Shown here piece after piece: positions 11,604-21,755 of a stretch of DNA of 64,000 bases. Source of the DNA: Chalara sp. BL73 (taxonomy: Eukaryota > Ascomycota > Leotiomycetes > Helotiales). The notes under the pieces are model-generated. The model was not told the DNA's origin and did not search any database. It worked only from the letters and a program-made list of their open reading frames with translations. The stretch spans positions 64,501 through 128,500 of the forward strand of contig CAKJVC010000010.1 in the NCBI GenBank assembly GCA_918026815.1, given 5' to 3'. Every line of letters starts with the position of its first letter. Within the stretch, counting starts at the first letter, position 1. The translations under genes were made by a program, and so were the position numbers.

Positions 11604-12343
11604 TATATATCCTTTGGAAGAATATATACTCGATAATAGAACTATATGTTATTGGAAGCAGTATTGCTCGTTATCAGTTCTAAATACATCACTAATCAGC
11701 TACTTGAATCTAAGTTTCTTCACAGCACTAAACTAGGAGCGAGGCTAATAATTCCCTGTGCAACACACGGGCTATTACAGCATTGTTGATATCGCGTTAC
11801 AATAGGCCAGTATGGAATCAACTGTTGTATTGTTACCGATTACTAAAGGAAATACTCACACTTAACGCCAGTGTGCGTCACTTCCATAGTAGACCCACGT
11901 ATTTTCCCAAATGGGCTGGCTAATCGACCTTCTCACCAATCAAGACCTCCATTTCCTTACGCTTTTCCGGTTATTCACATGAGCAATTATTGATTATATT
12001 GCCCAAATAGGTTGTAGAGGAGCCCTTTGGGGCTTTAAACCTTATATTAATAACCCGATATTTTATTATAGTGGTTGAGTTTATTGTTGCACAGCATGTT
12101 AAGCCTATATAAGTAATCCATCAAATAAATGCTCATAGAGGTGTGAAAGGCGTCCGGTATGTGGGTGTAAAAGGTGTGAGAGGTGTGCGTTGCGGGTTGT
12201 GAGGGTGCGAAGGGTGCGAGAACGCGATGTAAGGGATGTGAATGGTGTAAATAGATAAAATAAAGATACATGCATTTTTGAATATCCTTCAAAATTAAAA
12301 ATTGTTAGTCTTTTATCAAATCTTTGCCACCGCCACAACTATA
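11604..12343. other. Intergenic region with GT-rich minisatellite
   Basis: No gene is seen. The stretch 12121-12250 consists of imperfect AGGTGTGAAAGG-like units, the reverse complement of the tract at 8100-8670. Confidence 0.5.
12121..12250 (-). repeat. GGTGTGA-type minisatellite, inverse of the 8.1-8.7 kb tract
   Basis: Imperfect repeats of a 9-10 base unit such as AGGTGTGAGAG are seen. Read on the minus strand the unit becomes CTCACACCTTT, matching the repeat at 8100-8670. The two tracts are therefore in inverted orientation around the SDR pseudogene and the glyoxalase gene. Confidence 0.55.
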
Positions 12344-13195
12344 ATGTCACAACTCCAACTACCGTCTCCGGAAGAACTGAGAAGCTGGGCACTGGAAAAG
12401 GTCGTAATAGTCACGGGCGCCGCACATGGCATTGGGTTTGCCATTGCTCAGTTGTTTGCAGACTCTGGCGCAAAGGTGGTTATTGCGGACGTCGACGGGG
12501 ATATTGGCAAGGAAGCTGCAGGAAAGATCGGACATGACGCACAATTTATAAGATGTGACGTGGCATCGTGGGACGATCAGACCCGCCTTTTCCAGCAGAC
12601 CGTTGAAATTTATAACCGAATAGATCTGGTTGTGTGCAATGCTGGGATCAACCCGGAACTTATGGCCTTTCACAGCCCTAAATACGACTACCTTGCGAAT
12701 GAATATGAAGAAAATAGTACAGAGCTTCTTCGTCGCCCTTCAACCAAAATATTTGATGTCAATATTACCGGTGTAACTTACAATATCAAGCTCGCGCTGC
12801 ACCATATGAGTAGGAGCGGAGGTGGCAAGATCGTAGTCATAGGTTCCATGGCATCATACATGCCTGTCCCCGAACAAGCGCTATACTGCGCATCCAAGCA
12901 TGCCGTACTGGGACTGGTACGAGCCACATCAATGAGGAGAGAATGCCTGGAAAATGGTATTTCCATTTCTCTGGTGGCGCCATGGTTTACCCTAACAAGA
13001 ATGACGGAAGAACGCTCTGGACAGCTACCATCAAGTGTATTGATCAGCTCTCCACAAGATGTCGCTTCTGCCGTGGCTATTATTGCTACGCAGCCACTAG
13101 ACAAAGTACGTGGAAAGGGTCTTTGGGTTCAGGGCAAGACATGCACTGAAGTGGAGGATATCGTTACTGAATGTTATACAAAGTTGATGCTGTAA
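12344..13195 (+). CDS. Short-chain dehydrogenase/reductase (classical SDR)
   Basis: This encodes an intact 283-residue NAD(P)-dependent oxidoreductase that would interconvert an alcohol and a ketone. The cofactor motif TGAAHGIG is at residues 24-31, an acidic residue ends strand beta-2 (IADVDGD), the NAG motif is at 99-101, and the catalytic residues are Ser168, Tyr181 and Lys185 (YCASK). The acidic residue after beta-2 suggests NAD(H) preference. The ATG at 12344 gives the usual family start; the open frame upstream has no ATG. There are no introns. It shares the neighbourhood with two P450s, a Baeyer-Villiger monooxygenase and an esterase, and could make the ketone that the monooxygenase needs. 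A different SDR pseudogene lies 2.7 kb upstream. Confidence 0.92.
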   Translation: MSQLQLPSPEELRSWALEKVVIVTGAAHGIGFAIAQLFADSGAKVVIADVDGDIGKEAAGKIGHDAQFIRCDVASWDDQTRLFQQTVEIYNRIDLVVCNAGINPELMAFHSPKYDYLANEYEENSTELLRRPSTKIFDVNITGVTYNIKLALHHMSRSGGGKIVVIGSMASYMPVPEQALYCASKHAVLGLVRATSMRRECLENGISISLVAPWFTLTRMTEERSGQLPSSVLISSPQDVASAVAIIATQPLDKVRGKGLWVQGKTCTEVEDIVTECYTKLML

Positions 13196-14047
13196 TAGTC
13201 TTACATACACAATCATCTTTCGCAGAAGATACTGGTCACCTTTGTAGCAGGACTTACAGAATTTCACCTTTGGATATTTGATAGGAGTCCGGCAGAGCTT
13301 CATAGCTATAGCATAGTTATCAATTTTTTACTCTGGGCAGCTGGAAATAACCCGGCGCCTAACTTTCTATACCCGCTCCGTGCAGTGTGGTTGGTAGACC
13401 TTTTCTTACATGACCTTCTAGGAGGGTTGGATTATTACCCGACGTTACAAGCACGTGCTAGTACCGGGGTATTGCTGGAGCTAGTATGGCTATTACCACA
13501 CCAAGTCATTAGACTGTTGATGGTACCAGCTACGGATGATACCAATGTATGGATGGTACTAGGACACAACTACCACAAGGATGTGAGTAGTGCTAAGGGA
13601 GTATTGGTACTAGTAAAGGCCTAACGGAGGCTTGGTACTATTGGTAAATAATTACTCGTTATATTAGTAATCCAGATGTAGGTGATTTACAGACAGAAAA
13701 TATCATATCACATGATGGATCTTGGGGACATCGAGGAGGTCCTCGGGGGTCCAGCGGCCACAAAGAACTAGATAGAGCTTCGTGCTCAGCTTCAAATAGT
13801 ATTCTTATACCATCCGTTGGGATTACTTCACAGTGACTCGTGATACAACTGCTTCTCTTACCTATTTGCTACGCTCAAGTCATATACTTGGCACTTCGCA
13901 TTTACGGATTAGTAACAGCGGACAATGCCGTGAAAATGCCGAACATACTTGGCGTTAAGGCTATAACTCTTGGTACCGAGATGCCGCTGCTTATATGTTC
14001 ATACTCTGTTCCACGCACGTCACATTCCATCCTCCCCTCCGCCCACC
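13196..14047. other. Intergenic region, repeat-like composition
   Basis: No supported gene. Around 13440-13650 there are many TGGTAC and CTAGTA-type words, giving an open frame of 79 codons without recognisable features; it looks like decayed tandem repeat rather than a gene. Confidence 0.45.
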
Positions 14048-15013
14048 ATGCCTCTTAGCTTTGAATCCGAATATGCAAAGGCTCTTGAGCCGCTGCTACC
14101 TATGCTAGCTGCTCTACCGCCGACTAAAGTTCACGATGTTGAAGGCCGCCGCCAGCAGATGAAGGGTTTCTTTGAATCCTCAACTAGCATCATTCCGGAG
14201 ACACCCGGCGTCTCTATCGATACTCTGGCCGTAAAATCTTATGACGGGGCCGACATTACCATTTTGCACGTCTATCCCAAGAAAGGGGCCTCGTCAGGAG
14301 AAACCTCGCCGGCTTTCATCCATGCGCACGGCGGTGGCATGATAGCTGGTAGCGCCGAAATCTTCATCAAATCGGTAGCACTCACTGTGGCGGCAACACA
14401 AGTGCAGTTCTTTTCAGTGAATTACCGCAAGGCACCTGAGCATCCACACCCGGCGCCGACTGAAGACGTTTATGCGGCCCTGACGTGGGTCAAAGATAAT
14501 GCCATTAAGTTCAACATCGACCCGACTCGGATTGGTATTACCGGAGAGTCGGCTGGAGGCGGCATCGCAGCCGGGGTTGCCATCATGGCACGCGATCGCA
14601 AGATGAGCCCGCCTTTGGCCAAGCAAGTCCTCATCTACCCCATGCTTGACGATCGAAATCTTTCACCCATCAACGGCATCGAAGAACTAGCGTTCTGGAA
14701 ATCAAACGATAACGTAACCGGCTGGACAGCGTTGCTGGGTGAGCAAGCGGGGAAGGAAGGCGTCTCGCCATATGCAGCACCAGCTCGAGTTACATCGGTT
14801 CAAGGGTTGCCACCACTCTATATCGACGTAGGTGAACTCGACATTTTCAAGGCTGAAAATATCGAATACGTTACGCGTTTCGCAAAGGCCAAAATCAGCA
14901 CCGAATTCCACCTGTACCCTGGCCTTCCACATGGTTGGGAGGCAGTTGCGCCACGTATATCGGCAACCAAGAGGGCAATGGAGAATCGAATTAGAGCATT
15001 GACAAGTATTTGA
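14048..15013 (+). CDS. Alpha/beta hydrolase, hormone-sensitive-lipase type esterase
   Basis: This encodes a 321-residue carboxylesterase of the HSL family (bacterial family IV type). The oxyanion-hole motif HGGG is at residues 94-97. The nucleophile elbow GESAG places the catalytic serine at 168, the acid is probably Asp265 in the segment VGELD, and the histidine is His295 in GLPHGW. The ATG at 14048 has a good context (CACCATG), and the open frame upstream contains no better start. There is no signal peptide, so it is probably intracellular. In this position an esterase would naturally hydrolyse the ester or lactone made by the Baeyer-Villiger enzyme at 5877-7651. That pairing is known from ketone breakdown pathways but is only inferred here. 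Confidence 0.92.
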   Translation: MPLSFESEYAKALEPLLPMLAALPPTKVHDVEGRRQQMKGFFESSTSIIPETPGVSIDTLAVKSYDGADITILHVYPKKGASSGETSPAFIHAHGGGMIAGSAEIFIKSVALTVAATQVQFFSVNYRKAPEHPHPAPTEDVYAALTWVKDNAIKFNIDPTRIGITGESAGGGIAAGVAIMARDRKMSPPLAKQVLIYPMLDDRNLSPINGIEELAFWKSNDNVTGWTALLGEQAGKEGVSPYAAPARVTSVQGLPPLYIDVGELDIFKAENIEYVTRFAKAKISTEFHLYPGLPHGWEAVAPRISATKRAMENRIRALTSI

Positions 15014-15700
15014 AGACAATGTCACGGAGAAAAAGTCACCATATATCGTTGGTGTAGTAACAAAACAATAAAATCTTTGATTAATAATTGATTAATTATT
15101 GCAGATCTATTCAGTAATCTAAAAGGAAATATTTGTCAGTTTCCTTTCTCATGCCGCTCATTGGCTGGCATCCCACATCCTTCTGATGGCCTGCGCACAG
15201 GTCCATTGTGACATATTTTCTTCTTTAAACAGATGCGTGACACCTAGCTTTTAACTTTTCACCTTACTTATTTGCATATTCAAGTCATATTCAAAGCCAG
15301 CCTGCCCACTATCCCCTAAAACTCTGACGGTATGGAGGATCATGGAATGTCTCTCCTTCGACTCGACATACGCCGCCCTCATCTGCACCTGCTATCAATA
15401 TACCTTAATCTCGAGTAGCATCGTTGCTTACCTCAAGACAATGCATAGTAATGAGGTCACCCAGTCTCGCGGCTTCAGATCTCGCCCCGGTTCACGCCCA
15501 TCTAGCACCTAACGCTTTACCACGATATGTCAGGTGCTACCTATTTCCCAAGCAGCAGCAGCCACACATTTGTCGTTCTCGAAAGGGAATGCAAACCCAT
15601 CTCCGCCAGGTGCACGAGTGGCAGAACTGCTAGGGCAATGGCCGCTCACCAAGGGCAGCCATACTCAATGAGACTGCATATGCTATGGGATAGTAATCAT
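15014..15700. other. Intergenic region with possible C2H2-like fragment
   Basis: No intact gene is seen. A short frame at 15451-15633 ends with a C2H2-like arrangement (CYLFPK..ICRSRKGMQTHLRQVHEW) similar to the N-terminal finger of fungal OrsD/telomere-linked-helicase type proteins. It is too short and isolated to call a gene. Confidence 0.35.
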
Positions 15701-15721
15701 TTAGGTGCCTGAGATCACTAT

Positions 15722-17424
15722 GTGGTTATGTGTCCGAAGTTCTTCACACAGAGAGCGCTTGGAGCCATGCTCAACAAAGCGCGCACTAGGCCTGGGAGGC
15801 AGAAGTCGGTGCGTGCTGTGTACGGATCTCAAGGTTCGCTTTGGATTCACGAGACCTTCCATTTCGGAGACACAGTGTCAATTCCGAGGACAGTAGACTT
15901 TTATAACGGCAGAAAGTCTATGGTCCGCAAGATGTGGCAAAATTCGCTGCGGAGAAGGGGGCAGCAGAAACTGACAAGATTGCTGATACCTGGACCATAA
16001 GTGCTCTGTCTAATATGATGATGCAAAGTTTCGGATTGAAGGAGCCTCCTTCGAGAGAGTATTACATTCTGGAGGATGGCAAGAGCGTTGCTGCACCTCT
16101 CGGGGCCGCGGACCCAGGTTCAGAGAACGAACGTCCTTACGAAAAAGGCGCAGGTGACTTGGGATCTGACTTCATCCGAGTTAGTGGTCAAATGGCCAAG
16201 ATCAACGTAAATGACTACCCTAGCAAGGCACCCTCGAATCCACCAAACTATGATGCTACGGCTCCCAAGTGCGACTACGTCTCTAACTGTGCCGATCAGT
16301 GGATACCCCTTGAAGACTGGCCCGGCTATATTGGCTACATCCACAATATCGACAAATTCTGCCAAGAAGCTACTGGCAACCCAGTTGCAGCCGGCCACTG
16401 GGTGGCCCTCCTCGTTGGCCCCTTTCCATACGGTGACACAAGAGCCGATCCGAGTGGGGTGTTCTTATCTTGAAGGTCCACAACAACCAGAAAGAAGATA
16501 CACATGACAAACAGGATGCGTGCAAATCTTACTTTATGGCCCTAGCCAGCGAGACCAACAAGGGTAAGCATTGCTACGATTCAGAGCACAAGGACACGAA
16601 TGGCGGCACATATAAAACTGGAAAGGATGCGATCTCGTACCATGCGGAGTGCCACATGGGGAGTATAGAACCCGCAGGCGGGTTTGGAAAGCTGTAGATC
16701 GGGCGAAAGCGAGCCATTATTTGAGGATGCTCCCAAATGCGCCGTAGCCGACACGAATGGACCGCATCTGTCGCGCAGAAATATCGGGAGCACAATGCAG
16801 GTATGGTGTGACAGCTTGATGCTTAATTCTATCAACGAAACTAAGTCACGCATCGAAGATATTAGCAGCTGGGGCAGTCCTGGAAAACTCGCGACCGATC
16901 TCATACTCAGCGCTAACTGGAAAAAGGATGTAATGGGAGACGGTTGCCCTGAACGTACGAAGGGAACCGAACCGAGACATTGCCTTGCGGCTATGTATGG
17001 AATAATGGACAAGTGCAAGGCCAGGAATGGACAGAAGCCCGGGGATGATATACCGAGATACGGAGGAAGCAGGCAGGGATCCGAACAATGTGTGATATGG
17101 AATATTGAGCTAGGAAATGTCGAGGTGTTGCTAGATAAATGTAAAGAGGCGTTGATGGCTATAAGAGTTAAAGATTTAGACTTGGATACAGAAGTGCTAG
17201 TAATGGTGCTATCAAGTCATAGCTGCCGCTCAATCCTCCAGTCCTTGTTGCAATCTTCAATCTCCAGTCGTACAGCTCAATACAAAGCTCTTAATTCAAG
17301 AAAAAACGACCTCGTGCTTTCTATACTATCTTCCCGTCAGCTAGAAACTAGTACAAGAAAACAATATACTTATTGGCATATGCTTTGGTTTACACTCTTT
17401 GATAGTTGTTTAAAGCCTAAGTAG
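15722..17424 (+). pseudogene. Broken gene for a cysteine-containing, probably secreted protein
   Basis: A series of protein-like plus-strand segments in different frames follows one another: 15722-15930, 15934-16440, 16450-16697 and 16684 to about 17120. They carry regularly spaced cysteines, and the final segment contains the CVIWNI pattern preceded by a GGS loop, seen at the C-termini of several families of secreted fungal proteins. The frame changes near 15930 (from SMVRK to VAKFAAEK) and near 16445 (from GDTRADP to EWGVLILKV), and there is a stop at 16695. None of these junctions has clear GT..AG signals. I could not find a signal peptide at the 5' end. It is either a pseudogene or a gene with several introns I could not place. 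I do not recognise the function. Confidence 0.4.
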
Positions 17425-19125
17425 AAATTCTCTTACAAGTAAAGAGGCGCTATTTTCACACTACCCCAGACCCCCTCCCTGGGCGTGGCCTGATCATGTG
17501 GAAGATTGTTTTACCGACCAGAACATAAACCTATGCTCCATTGGGCGTAATTTAGTCGAAAGATTTTCCACCCAAAAGCCACCAACACTTCATAGGGCAT
17601 GAAAGTTAGCCCCAACCCGGACCTTAGAAGCCAGTTTATCACCCCGCAATGCAATTTTGGGATGTAAAGTGAATCGATGTCCAGTGAATGTTAAACGGTA
17701 TTTTAGGTGAGCTGCTATACTATCAGTTAACCAGACAACCCTTGCTTGGATGGTTCTGTGATGTGACCGAGCAATATCAAGCTTCCGAACGTTGTCGAGG
17801 TATCATGTTATTCAGAGTGGTGGCAAGAATGATGACAATTGTGACCCTCGGTTCTCTTTTTGGGGACTAAAAACGACTAAGATCGCGATAGGTTCTAGTA
17901 GGAATATCTTTCGTAACATGATCAACTTGCTAGTTGTTCAGGTTGAATGCGCGAGGCAATCCTACTATAGCTCCTAGGAGCTGATTGGATCAAACCACTA
18001 GCAAGTTTACCTGTTGGAGCATTGGAGCTTTCCAACTGCTGTCCCTGACAGAGACAAGCCACCGAAAAGCCGATTCTGGAGCCAGAAATACATTAAGAGA
18101 ACTAGGTAGTTACTGGTGAGTATCCTTTCTCAGACTTACTTGCCCATTGCTAATGTAACAGAATCTTAAAATACACTGCATCTGCAATAGGCTTTCCAAC
18201 TCTGATATGCCAAACTCCATAAGTAACACACGACTACCGCATGCTGCACCACAAATTCGGCCTGGAAAAAGAATACAGAGATCTTGAAGGGGATTTCAAG
18301 ATGGACAGATATCTTGCAAGGGACACAAGTGCCTCGGATGAAGATCTCACAAGGAGTCGGGGAGTCTTCAATATTTAGTGTCTCACGCTGCCGATGCAGG
18401 ACCCCAATTTTTGGAGGACACGAAGCCTTATAAAGGTCTGAACGCGACAGGTAATTCTATATGAAGAGTGAGAATTAACGAAAATTAAGTTGAACTTGGT
18501 ATTTGTGTGCATCAATTTCGTAAGTGATACTTCTTGATTCTGATAACTTGCAATTGCTCAAGTCGGTACCCACGGGGGGCGTAGCACCGCGACATGCGTA
18601 GTGCTCGTATGCTCATTGTAGGTGGTGGCTTGTTCTTGATGATAGTTCTAAGCCCATCGCTCTCCCTTACAAGAGTATTGCCCATGTGGTCCGTGCGTCG
18701 CGGGGTGTGATATTCAGTCGTACCAGCGGTACTGTATTGGAAACGCTCTTACGACAAAACTAGATGACGAAATTCACTGGACATTCAACTACACAAATTT
18801 AACTTCCATATTTTCTGTATGCTCTTTTTTGAGTGTCGAGCAGAGAACTTTGCTGTCGGAAATTTTAAATTAGCCCCCAAAAACTCTGGTGGGTGGAGCC
18901 CGAGATGTTGAAATAAGATATCTGTTGGGGTGAACTCTCGACGCTTTCTGTTTCTTCAGGCGGATTTCGATTGCTAAAAGCACCCAGATACTGATATACA
19001 ATCTAAACTATTTATATATAAGAATTTGTCATCGATATTAATTTGATTATAATGATTTTATTATGCCGCTTTCTATTTCCACCGCGCGAGGGGCCTAAAG
19101 CGGCTTAGCCTTAACCCTGGCCGGC
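17425..19125. other. Gene-poor stretch containing one copy of a 201-bp dispersed repeat
   Basis: No gene is supported. The only structured part is 18524-18724, which is homologous in reverse orientation to 31492-31692. The rest is AT-rich with many stops in all frames. Confidence 0.5.
18524..18724 (-). repeat. 201-bp dispersed repeat, copy 1 (inverted relative to copy 2)
   Basis: Read on the minus strand this shares long blocks with 31492-31692, including CACACCCCGCGACGCACGG, ACCACATG, TCGCGGTGCTACG, AGCAATTGCAAGT and AAGAAGTATCAC, in the same order and spacing. Both copies are about 201 bases. It may be a solo LTR or a MITE-like element; I could not define target-site duplications. Confidence 0.7.
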
Positions 19126-19306
19126 ATGGAAGAACAAAAGCGCCGAGCCAATATTAACAATCAACAAACATCGCAACTTTTGACTCGACGTCGAAAGAAG
19201 TCATCTACCCCTTCGATTGTATCTTCGCGTAATGGTGATAAGATCTGAAAATACTCTGTTCAATGAAAGCACACTTTGCACATATTCACCATCTGTATAT
19301 CCTCAG

Positions 19307-20758
19307 ATGCATCAGCCTCGTCGCGCGCTCGGTGACATCGAGAACAACAATACTAGGCAGCGTCTGTCAAACCGTAGAGATTGCTGCAAGCCCGAAATAA
19401 GGACCATAGGCAACCCTCAGCCACGGCAGAAAGTCAAGGTCGCGCCGTCACTAGCGAAAGCGGCATCGACAACTAGACAACCCCCCAAGCCGAAGAATCG
19501 TCGAGCATCAACCGTCCTCCTTACCAATCCTCGCCATACGAGAGCTTTGTGGAATGAGGTGATGTCTGCTACCCGAGGGACGAAGTCTTCGGAAGGGAAA
19601 AAGATACAAGGCTTGGTAGGGGGCAGAGGGAAGGGAAGAGGTACTGGATCGCCGAGGGCGGGAAGCTCAGTAGCAGGCTCAGAAACTGGTAGTCAAAGCC
19701 AAACAGAGCGGTCGAGAAATACTACAACCAAGCCGAGCGACAGCGACTTTTACGAGCTTGTGCTACTTCCCCGAGGAATTGTCATCAATGGCAGCTCGCC
19801 CTCGATGCTCGCTTTCACTCATTTCTCAACGTCTCCACCAATAGGTCAACGGAGGGTATATTACCGGAAAGAATCAGGGAGTGACGCTTCAAGGGTGTGG
19901 CTGGAAAGTGACGAGGCATTTGTGCAAGATGTGATTGACGAGTATAACTGGATGACAACTCATAGGTCTTGCGAGGCGGAATTTGCGTTGTATGGCAAGG
20001 AGACGCTAATCAGAAGGGAGACTCGGCACATATCCAGAGACCAGAGGTTATGGATGACACACCGGATGGTGGAATTGGTCACCAAACCAAGGGCCGTCGA
20101 TTCAAGAGCACCAGCAAGGAGCCCAACACCATGGTGGAGTCCGCCACTCCTAGACCCCTCACTACCAAATAAGCCATATTCCTACGATATCCGCCCTGAC
20201 TGCCAATACTGGTTGTCACTGAACTTCGCCAATCGCCAGTACAAACGACTATATAAAGATTTTGTTTTTGAGAATGATGGCGAGGCAGTCTGCCCATACT
20301 TCACTATCGAATTTAAGAAGGACAACGTTTTCTACGATACTGCAACTAATCAGCTCGCTACAGCAGCGGCTCTTGCTCTCCACAATCGATGCATACTAAA
20401 GCACCGGTACCTCCAGACCATTGACCAAGCATGGTCAGAAACCGATGTGCAAACGATTAGACATTACGGGCTTACTTTCGCCGGCAGCGAGTATCAATTC
20501 TGGTGCATTCGGCCAGATGTCTCGCAACAAGATACCGAAGCAGACTGGATCTGGCGTGGTTGCAAGATGTCTAATGTGTCTCGTGGTAAATTGCTTGGTG
20601 AGGTCGAGGTCGAAGATTTTATCGACTGGGTGAATGAAATACATCGCTGGGGTCTCACTGTGTACGGGCGAGCTTGCGAGGCAGATGTGAAGGGCTGTAT
20701 TGATCGCGGGCCGAGTGGTGTTCGAACGTCTTCGGCTGTAGCGGCCGATTCTGACTAA
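19307..20758 (+). CDS. DUF7924-like protein with PD-(D/E)XK-type nuclease core
   Basis: This encodes a protein of 483 residues from the ATG at 19307. The first 145 residues are basic, low-complexity and rich in Ser, Arg and Gly, and are probably disordered. The conserved C-terminal region (about 150-465) contains YDIRPDCQYW (Asp298) followed by PYFTIEFKKD (Glu335, Lys337) and an alpha-helix-like TATNQLATAAA segment. This resembles the fungal DUF7924 family and the D...ExK core of PD-(D/E)XK nucleases; that assignment rests on pattern recognition. A possible upstream exon starts at the ATG at 19126 (MEEQKRRANINN) and would join in frame through an intron from 19219 (GTATCT) to 19306, adding 31 residues. 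Function is unknown; relatives are lineage-specific and multicopy in ascomycetes. It stands alone between repeats. Confidence 0.7.
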   Translation: MHQPRRALGDIENNNTRQRLSNRRDCCKPEIRTIGNPQPRQKVKVAPSLAKAASTTRQPPKPKNRRASTVLLTNPRHTRALWNEVMSATRGTKSSEGKKIQGLVGGRGKGRGTGSPRAGSSVAGSETGSQSQTERSRNTTTKPSDSDFYELVLLPRGIVINGSSPSMLAFTHFSTSPPIGQRRVYYRKESGSDASRVWLESDEAFVQDVIDEYNWMTTHRSCEAEFALYGKETLIRRETRHISRDQRLWMTHRMVELVTKPRAVDSRAPARSPTPWWSPPLLDPSLPNKPYSYDIRPDCQYWLSLNFANRQYKRLYKDFVFENDGEAVCPYFTIEFKKDNVFYDTATNQLATAAALALHNRCILKHRYLQTIDQAWSETDVQTIRHYGLTFAGSEYQFWCIRPDVSQQDTEADWIWRGCKMSNVSRGKLLGEVEVEDFIDWVNEIHRWGLTVYGRACEADVKGCIDRGPSGVRTSSAVAADSD

Positions 20759-20997
20759 TTGATAAGAAGGGATATGATAAGCTTTCATAGGGTTTCATCT
20801 TCTCCCTATAAACTATTAGGCATGATCACTTGTTGTGAGCCCTTCTGCTGTCCTTCTAGTCCATTAGTGTTCGGATATAGAGCTTTTGATGGAGCTATCC
20901 TTTACAGCTTATTATTTTCGGCTTATTCACTATGCCGAATATATGCTACACCTCCCCGTTCTCCCTTTGGTACGCCGTCTTCCGTCAGGCGCCCGGA

Positions 20998-21185
20998 TGT
21001 CACGTGCTAAAGGGCACTGAAGGGGGCTCGGTAAAGGCACTGAGGCTTGGCATGTATGGGCACGTAGGGAGTCGCCAGGGGTTCGGAGGGTATAAGTAGA
21101 GGACTCGGAACGTAGTAGAGAGGGTAGAGATTAGTCTTCGTATCAATTGCAGTTGACTTGTGCCACCCCACTCCCGCGCCTTACA
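20998..21185 (+). repeat. LTR-like repeat copy A (TGTCACGTG...CCTTACA)
   Basis: The segment starts TGT and ends ACA, contains a TATA-like box (GGGTATAAGTAGAGG) and is followed by GGTAGAGATTAGT and GTGCCAC blocks that recur at 21551-21755 (minus) and at about 54930-55036 (plus). These are the traits of a solo long terminal repeat. No matching target-site duplication is visible, so the exact ends are uncertain. Confidence 0.55.
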
Positions 21186-21550
21186 TCTTCCCAGCCGTCT
21201 GTTAGACATCATACAAAGAGCTCCACTCTCTAATTCCTATTTAACAGCAGCAAGCCTTGGTCAAACCATTAAATTGGGCTAGCAGAACCCTTCGAGAGGA
21301 CGGCCCCAGCATCCGAGAATAAGTCGAGCATGCCGTTGCTCAGGAGCAAGCGTCAAAGCCCGAATCTTACTGCAATTTAAAGTCCCTAGAAGCCGGAAAA
21401 GCACTGATATCTCTAGCTCGAAGAATAGAGGGTGCGGAATGATTATTATCAATTCCAGCTGTTCCATTAAAGGGGCCACGAGGAACCCGCGGAAAGGCTT
21501 CGATGCCGTTTCGCTCACAGCCGTTCCCGAGGCATTAGCTCTATGCCCTG

Positions 21551-21755
21551 TGTAAGGTGGATAGAGTAGTGTAGCACAAATCGACTTCTATTGATACAAG
21601 AACTCATCTCTACCATTTCTACCACGCTCCGAACCTACTACTTATACCCTTCGTTCCTCTGGCGACCGTAATGTATGATGTTCTAGCTCCTTGGCCTACT
21701 TACGTAAGCTGATTCCTGACAAACTTGGTGGATGAGAATTATCACGTTTTTATCA
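21551..21755 (-). repeat. LTR-like repeat copy B, inverted
   Basis: Read on the minus strand it has GTCGCCAGAGG, AGGGTATAAGTAGTAGG, GGTAGAGATGAGT, a GTGCTACAC block and ends CCACCTTACA, matching copy A in order. Its 5' part (CAGGAATCAGCTTACGTA, GTAGGCCAAGGAGC) also matches 39117-39200 on the minus strand. Confidence 0.55.

Noticed and set aside
13385..13624. 79-codon open frame between SDR and esterase
   Set aside because: Composition follows degenerate TGGTAC-type repeats; no ATG context, homology or domain.
15451..15633. C2H2-like fragment resembling OrsD/telomere-linked helicase N-termini
   Set aside because: Only about 60 codons, with no continuation; mentioned in the intergenic entry but not called a gene.
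16581..17018. 145-codon minus-strand frame
   Set aside because: Antisense to the cysteine-containing plus-strand pseudogene, which has better protein character.
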